Part shown: positions 31,100-37,135 of the stretch, piece after piece | How positions within the stretch are numbered: position 1 is the stretch's first letter | Layout: each line of letters begins with the position of its first letter | Assembly (NCBI GenBank): GCA_015501595.1 | Contig: JADNRX010000508.1 | Location: 1 to 37,135, forward strand | Direction: 5' to 3' | Length of the DNA: 37,135 nucleotides | From: Hymenopellis radicata | Lineage: Eukaryota; Basidiomycota; Agaricomycetes; Agaricales; Physalacriaceae | Notes under the pieces: generated by a model | Database searches by the model: none | What the model saw: only the letters and a program-made list of their open reading frames with translations | What the model was told of the DNA's origin: nothing | Made by a program: the position numbers and the translations under genes

Positions 31100-31510
31100 T
31101 TGACAAAGTCAGGAAATCATCGCTGTGAATAAGGCGGAGAGGTCTTACCATGAGTCTTTGTATGATGGAGGATATCGTGGTAATTGAATTGTGTTGCGAT
31201 CTAGTGTCCATGTCAGTCAGTCAGAAATGCGTTGAAAATACATGAGACGTACAAGGCGATGTTGAGATTGAGCAGAAACAAGGAGGATAACAATTATGAT
31301 AGTGAGATCCCACTCTTATAGACATCGCAGACGCCAAATCATAACAAACAGAGCGATCCATTGTTCAAATGACAAATGTACCATCTTCAGAAAAGGTAAC
31401 TGCAAACCCATTTCAAACCTGCGCGGTCCACATAGGGTTGGACAGTTCTCAAACAAAGCGCATTTGAACGTCAGCCAAACGACAACAGCCATAATGGCTC
31501 CCTGTTACAT
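31100..31510. other. Upstream region of the F-box gene, nothing recognised
   Basis: Intron-like pieces occur on the minus strand (for example CTTACC at 31143), so 5' untranslated exons of the F-box gene are possible. No coding motif was seen. Confidence 0.35.
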
Positions 31511-31515
31511 CCTTA

Positions 31516-31695
31516 CCTCGAGTCCTTGGCCTTCATCTTGCATTTATCGTTAGTTTTATTGAGTTAGTAGGGGCTCTGAGGAACGGGTGAACGAGCTACA
31601 GGATGGGCATTACGGAAGCCTACGCGGCTCATGATCAGTGGTCAACCCTAACGCTGATGCGATAGGTCGAATCCCACGGCTCTCATTCCCGCTAC
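31516..31695 (+). repeat. Dispersed repeat R1, copy 3 (partial)
   Basis: CCTCGAGTCCTTGGCCTTC and GGCTCTGAGGAACGGRTGAA match 20290-20375, continuing through an A box-like ATCAGTGGTCAAC to a B box-like GGTCGAATCCC near 31667. The part corresponding to 19690-20280 is absent, so this copy is truncated on its left side. Confidence 0.65.
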
Positions 31696-31699
31696 GCTA

Positions 31700-32205
31700 G
31701 ATCTTATTGCTATGCTAGACACTACAAGTTAAACCATTAATCGTTATCGGACTTCGTGTTCATGTAATCGCATTCCATTTTATGACCGTTGACAGTCCAT
31801 GCTCCGTGTCGTTCTCGTGTCTACACACTGCTGAACCGCCCAACCGTTGTCGTTTGGCATCAAGGCGTGTGACGAGCCCTCACCGAGTCGTGTCCAAAGC
31901 TATAGGTGTTGCGATACATTGGCGATAGTCTGATGAGCGGCAAGGAATATACCCTGCGCATTACAGTGTCAACGAAGCCAAGTCTGTTCGAACTGCGATG
32001 TGAAATCCAGAAGTAAGTGTCCCCCTCTTTGTAGTACGAGGATTGACATTTTTTGCCAGTGCCAGATACGAGGGCGTTCTGTATTACGGCTATTGGGATC
32101 TGCACGTATGGACGTTCTAAAGAATGCCACCGAGACAGTGATGCTCCCTAGTAGTAGGATGTCGTAGAAGTTTTGCGTACCACGTTCTTCTGCACGTATG
32201 TCTTA
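31700..32205. other. No gene seen upstream of the retroelement pol
   Basis: The region where gag and protease of a complete Ty3/Gypsy element would lie shows no zinc knuckle, no protease motif and no recognisable LTR or primer-binding site. Confidence 0.5.
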
Positions 32206-32206
32206 A

Positions 32207-34945
32207 ATGCACGGTCGCCACTCACTTGTCAACCCAGACGACATGAACAGACGTACCATTCGAACGACGGGCCAGCCGCCACTTCCTGACCAATACTGCG
32301 ATCACGCCGCGGGTCGAGGAATCTACACCGGCCTTGATCTCATGTCGGGCTATAACCAGCGGATGGTCGCGATTAGATCCCGCGACGTGATGACAGTTGA
32401 TACGCACCTTGGCCTATGCGATTGGTACGCCTGCCACAGGGATGGACAACATCTGTTAACATATTCCATCACGACATTGCGTTCCTCCTCCAGCATGAGA
32501 CCGACGTTGCTCCAAATTTCATTGACGACATAACAGTCCTTGGTCCTCGAACGCGTTTCGAGCTGCCTAATGGGGACTATGAGCGACATCCCGATAATCC
32601 CAAAGTTCGGAAGTTTGTATGGCTGCACTTACTCGATGACCATCGTATCCTTCACCGCCTCGGTCACGCTGGCGCGACTGTATCCGCGAAGAAGCTGGCC
32701 CGTAAATTTGCTGTCCCAGAGTTGCCAGTCCTTGGACAAACTTGCAACTATGACGGTCGTCTGCCGGAGGACACATCGGTCACCACTTGGCCGCCGTGTC
32801 GTACCGTCAAGCATGTCCGAGGATTCCTTGGGATGGCAAGGTACGCATTTGGATACGGAACTTCGCCGCCATGTCGCGGCCACTCGTCAAGCTCACGATG
32901 AAGAGCACACCGTTTACCTGGCAAAAAGAATATCAATTAGCCATGGATGCACTGAAGAAGGCCGTCATTACCTGTCCCGCCATTCGTCCCATCGATTACA
33001 AGTCGGGCCTTGATGTGGTCCTGGGCGTTGATTCATCTGAGATTGCCTGCGGCTTCGTCTTGCAGCAGCTCGACGACAAAGGGCAGCGCCGTATCGCTCG
33101 CTTCGGCTCCATCGCCTGGTCCGACGTTGAGCTCCGTTATTCTCAGGCGAAGATCGAGCTTCGCGGTCTTTGGCGCGCGTTACACTTCACGCGGATCTAT
33201 CTTGTGGGATTAGAACATTTCATCGTCGAGATGGACGCGAAATACATACGGGGTATGATTAATCACCCCGACGTACATCCCAACGCGTCCGTCAATCGCT
33301 GGATCGCCGCCATCTTGATGTTTAACTTCACGCTTGTCCATGTCCCCGCCGAGAGGTTTAAAGGACCTGATGGACTGTCACGACGCGAAAGGATGGATGA
33401 TGTGGGAGACATACCGGACGAAGATGTAGAGGATTGGATAGATGAAGAAGTGCTAGGATGCACTGTATGGATTTCTTCATTTTTCCAGGGCGAAGTTGCT
33501 GGTATCGCATCGAAGATTGTCCACGTACGAGAAGACACTGGCGCGGTTTCATGAGCATTTCCGACAACTCTAGAAACACACGACTTACCAAGAACCGAAG
33601 AGTCACGCCGCCGCGATGACCAGCTCGACACCATCCGATACTACCTCTCCACTCTGAAATGTCCACCATCCATTCCACCCGACAAACTCCATGTTCTCCA
33701 ACAGCAATCCCGACCCTACTTCGTCTCAGGAAGTCGACTATTTCGTCGTGAACGCACAGGCCGCCATCAATTAGTCGTCAATTATCCAGACCGAATTCGT
33801 ATCCTTCGCATGGCTCACGATGAGCTCGGTCACCGTCGTGGCTTCTATGGCGTTCGTCGCCGTATCGCGGATCGCTTTTGGTGGCCAGGAATCGACGTTG
33901 ACATAGCATGGTATCTGAAAACCTGCCATGAGTGCCAGCTGGAATCTACAGAGCACGTTCACTTACCACCAAGGATCTCTACGCCCGCCGGTCTCTTCCA
34001 AAAGTGTCACATCGACACTATGCACATGCCTAAATCGAATGGATATCAGTATATCATCCAAGGCCGATGCAGTCTTACTCACTGGCCAGAATTCCGTGTC
34101 CTTCGATCTGAGACTGGCGAGTCTGTCGGCCAGTTCATCTTCGAGGAGATCCTATGCCGCTGGGGTGGCGTCTCCGAAATATTCGTCACCGACAATGGTA
34201 CGCCGATGGTCGCCGCCTTGGAATATCTTCGCCAGAAATATGGCATCGTCCACATCCGAATTTCCGCATACAACTCGCAGGCCAACGGCGTTGTGGAAGT
34301 TGCCCATCGCCCGATCCGAGACGAGCTGAAGAGACTTTGTGAGGGAAACGAGAAGTTATGGCCAAAGAAAACACACCTGGCATTCTGGGCGGATCGCATC
34401 ACCACATCGCGGCGCACTGGATACTCCCCATTCTACTCAGCCCATGGCATTGAGCCCATCCTTCCATTTGACATCCTATACGCGACATTCCTCTTTCCAA
34501 AATTTGACGGCAAGCTCTCCGACTCGGATCTGATCTACATGCGGGCGCGTCAGCTTGAGCGACGAGACGAGGACATTGCACACATTCAGCAGCGCGTCAC
34601 CAAGGCGCGTCTTGCATCCATCGCCGACTTCCAGCGCCGATTCCAGAACACCATCCACGACTATGACTTCCATCCTGGCGCCCTTGTACTCATCCTCAAC
34701 AAGAAAATCGAAGTCGGCGCCAATAGAAAATTCCGGCCACGGTATTTTGGTCCTGTCCGGCGCACCACGGGCGGGCGTACTATCTTGCCAAGCTGAACGG
34801 AGTCGTTTCCCGTCTAAAATTTGCCGCGTTTCGTCTGATACCATACTTTGCGAGGTCAGGGAAAGAGTTCAAGGTGACGGAGTTCGTCAACCCGTCCGAT
34901 CTGTCGGGCATCGCCGATGATGGCGATGATGACGATCTCGCTTGA
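32207..34945 (+). mobile_element. Ty3/Gypsy retrotransposon pol remnant (RT-RNase H-integrase)
   Basis: Reverse transcriptase blocks are GIYTGLDLMSGYNQRMVAIR, LPQGWTTSVNIFHHDIAFLL and the catalytic FIDD (32518-32529), followed by LHRLGHAGATVSAKKLA. RNase H follows (GLDVVLGVDSSEIACGFVLQ, YSQAKIELRGLWRALHFT, VEMDAKYIRGM). The integrase has HDELGH and CHEC zinc ligands (33813-33935), then Asp at 34014, Asp at 34191 and Glu at 34296. The D-to-E spacing of 35 residues is canonical. Frames change near 32415, 32840 and 34770, each equal to one missing base. RNase H and integrase share one frame, broken by TGA at 33552-33554. The tail ends in DDGDDDDLA at 34945. Gag, protease, the RT N-terminus and LTRs are not found, so it cannot move alone. 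Confidence 0.9.
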
Positions 34946-35320
34946 CCATATATGATCAGCGCGCGCATGGCGCTGGTTCGACCCCGCCGCTGTTCAGCCC
35001 GGAGGCTGAAAATTAAAGTTTGTATGGGATGTAGAGGATTAACTTGGCCCATGCTTGGCACACTCGGACCATTACTCTGTACAGTACACTCAGACCATCT
35101 CTCTATTCTCTTGTTCCCTTTCTAGTACACTTATTGTTCTCTCTCGTTGTTGGACCATCTCTTATTGTAGCTAGGACCATCTTACTTTACAGTACTTATA
35201 CCCTCTCTGTACAAGTGGAATGCATCTCAGTTCTCCTCCCACTTGTTGTCCGTATTGCACAGAAGAACGGTAGCTAGTACCTACACAAGTACACTCGATG
35301 ACATAGAATTGGAGAGCGTC
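34946..35320. other. 3' flank of the retroelement
   Basis: There is no gene. GGACCAT occurs at about 35066, 35153 and 35174, with AGACCATC near 35094, in a pyrimidine-rich tract containing several GTACA motifs (35081-35290). It may be the remains of a 3' untranslated region or LTR, but no matching copy exists upstream of pol. Confidence 0.4.
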
Positions 35321-35323
35321 TGT

Positions 35324-36141
35324 CTACGATTCACTTTCGGAAGCCTCCTCAGTCATTGGAGAGTTGCTGTCAATGGCCCGCCTCGCCGCCAAAACCTCTG
35401 CATCCTTGCGGCCATAGTACTCTTCCTCCTCCTGCTTCTTCTGCATGTTACGCGCGTTCGTGATGTCAGGATCCGACACATTCAAATGGTCGCCTGCACG
35501 ATCTTTGACAACAGGCTAGGCATGCATATAGATCAGTACCAGGTAATCCCGACTTAATCATCCCACCTGTGGGTTGCCTATACTCTCTTGATAGCGCGCT
35601 TGTTCATCTCCTGCGTTACCAATGTTATTGAGTCAGGAGTATCAATGAACCTACTCACGATAGAAGCGTCGCGAGCACCACAGAACTGCAGGGCTCGACT
35701 TTCGTTTCATGAATTCTTGGCGATTGATTCCGTGTCGCCGTTTGATATGAGCCCAGAAGCGGGTTAAAGCCTCCTCCATGTTTTTAGGGCTGACACTAGG
35801 TGCCTCTTTTTGTTTCCACCTTTCTTTTTCGTTGCGGTGCTCTGCTGCTTATCGTATACGAGCTCTATGTCGAAGGAACGCGTCGTCTCCCATCTGCATT
35901 GCAGTTCCAGTCAGCGTCAAAATCGCGCTAAAACAACTTACGTTCTATCATTCTCGTCGAAGAGGTAGTAGTGGACCCGATACTCCACCACCCTCCGACA
36001 CGGCGCACACCCACCAGGCTTTCTACATCATTCCAGCAATGTCAGCATTCGAGTCTGTGCTGAAAAAACAATGCATACCGACTTGCAGCTATCAGTCTCC
36101 TCCTTGGTCCGTCGATAAACAGCTTTTTCTGGAAGGACCAT
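35324..36141 (-). CDS. Five-exon gene of unknown family, about 203 residues
   Basis: Exons are 36083-36141, 35942-36022, 35659-35893, 35567-35610 and 35324-35515. Introns are 60, 48, 51 (35516-35566) and 48 nt, with acceptors ATGTAG, ATGCAG, CCTAG and ACGCAG. The ATG has a strong context (ACCAATGG). The protein begins MVLPEKAVYRRTKEETDSC, has a CKKPGGCAPC cysteine cluster and VEYRVHYYLFDENDR, WETTRSFDIELVYDK, a Lys-rich linker, MEEALTRFWAHIKRRHG and NVSDPDITNARNMQKKQ, and ends PMTEEASESES. Frame is kept through all junctions except one missing A in an A5 run near 35808-35812. The first donor could instead be GTATGC at 36078 with a different N-terminus. The basic and acidic character and Cys cluster suggest a nucleic-acid or chromatin role, as inference only. 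Confidence 0.65.
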
Positions 36142-36193
36142 TGGTCAACTGCACGCGGGTGATAATAAAGGAAAGCAGAACGGACGGGAACGT

Positions 36194-36203
36194 GTATATA
36201 TGT
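36194..36203 (-). promoter_or_regulatory. TATA box for the five-exon gene
   Basis: ACATATATACACG on the minus strand lies about 55 bp upstream of the ATG at 36141, the spacing expected for a short fungal leader. Confidence 0.4.
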
Positions 36204-36364
36204 ACGCAGTCGGCAGATATTCCCACGCTGCGCGAACATTAGAAGAACCAAATTCGGAACAAAAGATCGCCATGACTCACATTGAATGTAGATCGTACAT
36301 GGAGACCTCGCAGTTCTTCTTCACTGCGGACATCTTTATTGCCATCCCACTCTCCCACGACGGA

Positions 36365-36870
36365 GAGAGTTTGTCTTTCGAGGAGAACGTCGGGGCGACA
36401 TTGGGCAATGAAAGGCTGAGGATTGGGCAATGATGGGTCTATGAAAGAGGATACGCGTCGGACCATTGGTTTTAAAGGGTACGGACACGAGGCGAGTTCC
36501 TTTGTTGTCGAGGCTGAAAGACGAGAATGACGTGAGTGATCGCCACTCAAGTCACCTACCGCGACCGTTCACATCCCAGTCATGTTCCGTTGCTAACATC
36601 GACAGCGGGTTGAAAACTATAGTCACTGGCATTGCATGTAAACTTTGTTGAATGCACGTCGATAACATTATGAACATAGTCCTCATACTTGCCGCATATA
36701 CAGCGCGCCATCACCGACGTGTTCTGTCACCTAGGATGCCCAACCAGCAAACCTACTTGGAAGCAGAAAGGCAAGAGGGAAAACCGTGAGAATCAATTGC
36801 CTTCCCAATCAGTACCCATCCGAATCGGGTTGTCCGAGCCGCTCGGACGACCATTTTGGGCCACTGTTTG
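36365..36870 (+). repeat. Dispersed repeat R1, copy 4 (partial)
   Basis: The text from GAGAGTTTGTCTTTCG through CCAATCAGTACCCATCCGAA matches 19738-20200 with roughly one difference per ten bases by eye. It diverges from R1 copy 1 at about 36840, where it joins a different block shared with 24483-24640. Downstream R1 parts (tRNA-like plus-strand module) are absent. Confidence 0.8.
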
Positions 36871-37135
36871 ACGAGCAAGGAAATACTTTCTGACGCCTTC
36901 TGCTCTTGCTTCTGACAGTCATGTCCAACATCTGCATAGGCGCGATAACGATCAGCGTCGATTTTCGTTCAGTACGGTATTTCCGACTCGGACCCATCTT
37001 TCAGATTTCGGCCACCTATCCACGACGATCGCAGCGATGAATCAGAGCGCAGCACGTAATCACGATATCAGTGTAAAGACTACAATTATGGCTACGTATG
37101 TAGCTTCGTCCACGTAGTTATCGAGTCAACGGAGC
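36871..37135. other. Repeat flank, no gene
   Basis: 36871-36995 belongs to the block shared in reverse orientation with 24483-24620. From about 37000 to the end nothing is recognised. Confidence 0.5.

Noticed and set aside
35066..35290. 3' LTR of the gypsy element
   Set aside because: GGACCAT and GTACA repeats look LTR-like, but no second copy or TG...CA pair was found upstream of pol.

Overview
The window looks like nuclear DNA of a basidiomycete fungus, probably an agaricomycete. Genes are cut by very short introns (about 43-63 nt, GTRNGT donors, CTNAC-like branch points, YAG acceptors). Recognisable families are typical of that group: an F-box/leucine-rich protein with a coiled coil ahead of the F-box, RING-finger genes with coiled coils, an UNC93-like transporter, a fungal fatty acid synthase beta subunit and a Ty3/Gypsy pol. 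Nothing suggests bacterial, phage or organelle DNA. No rRNA and no convincing intact tRNA was seen. It reads as a transposon-rich gene graveyard, with most genes truncated or frameshifted.

Layout. 1-2.6 kb: no recognisable gene. 2.6-12.5 kb: scattered degenerate copies of an unrecognised multi-exon coding unit, marked by a GCCTCGCCGGCCAGGCTTTT-like exon end, a DGD-x-D/N-L exon and an acidic tail, with a decayed coiled-coil gene at 4.9-5.4 kb. 12.48-13.78 kb: four consecutive sequence arrays (hairpin palindromes, a 22-bp minisatellite, GTTCGAAC-like palindromes, a 120-bp-spaced duplication). 13.9-14.5 kb: spliced but unidentified coding fragment. 15.05-15.70 kb (-): four-exon gene for a small protein, perhaps NTF2/SnoaL-like. 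16.7-18.1 kb (-): UNC93-like pseudogene. 18.5-18.9 kb (-): two exons of an unknown gene. 19.2-19.7 kb (-): RING gene. 19.7-20.9 kb: dispersed repeat R1 with a hAT-type MITE inside. 22.0-24.2 kb (+): second RING gene and a coiled-coil exon. 24.5-25.1 kb: tandem and inverted repeats. 25.4-26.3 kb (+): fatty acid synthase beta fragment. 26.96-27.75 kb: two more MITEs side by side, next to an inverted R1 copy (27.8-28.25 kb). 29.5-31.1 kb (-): F-box gene. 32.2-34.9 kb (+): Ty3/Gypsy pol without recognisable gag or LTRs. 35.3-36.1 kb (-): the best preserved spliced gene, of unknown family. 36.4-37.0 kb: another R1 copy.

The genes do not form a pathway. Two themes tie the window together. First, R1, RING fragments and MITEs recur together, so they probably moved or were duplicated together. 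Second, nearly all reading-frame changes inferred in otherwise well spliced genes are single-base losses, several at short homopolymers. This fits either systematic assembly deletions or a deletion-biased decay process, and it decides whether these are pseudogenes at all. All identifications are from reading the sequence; no database was searched.
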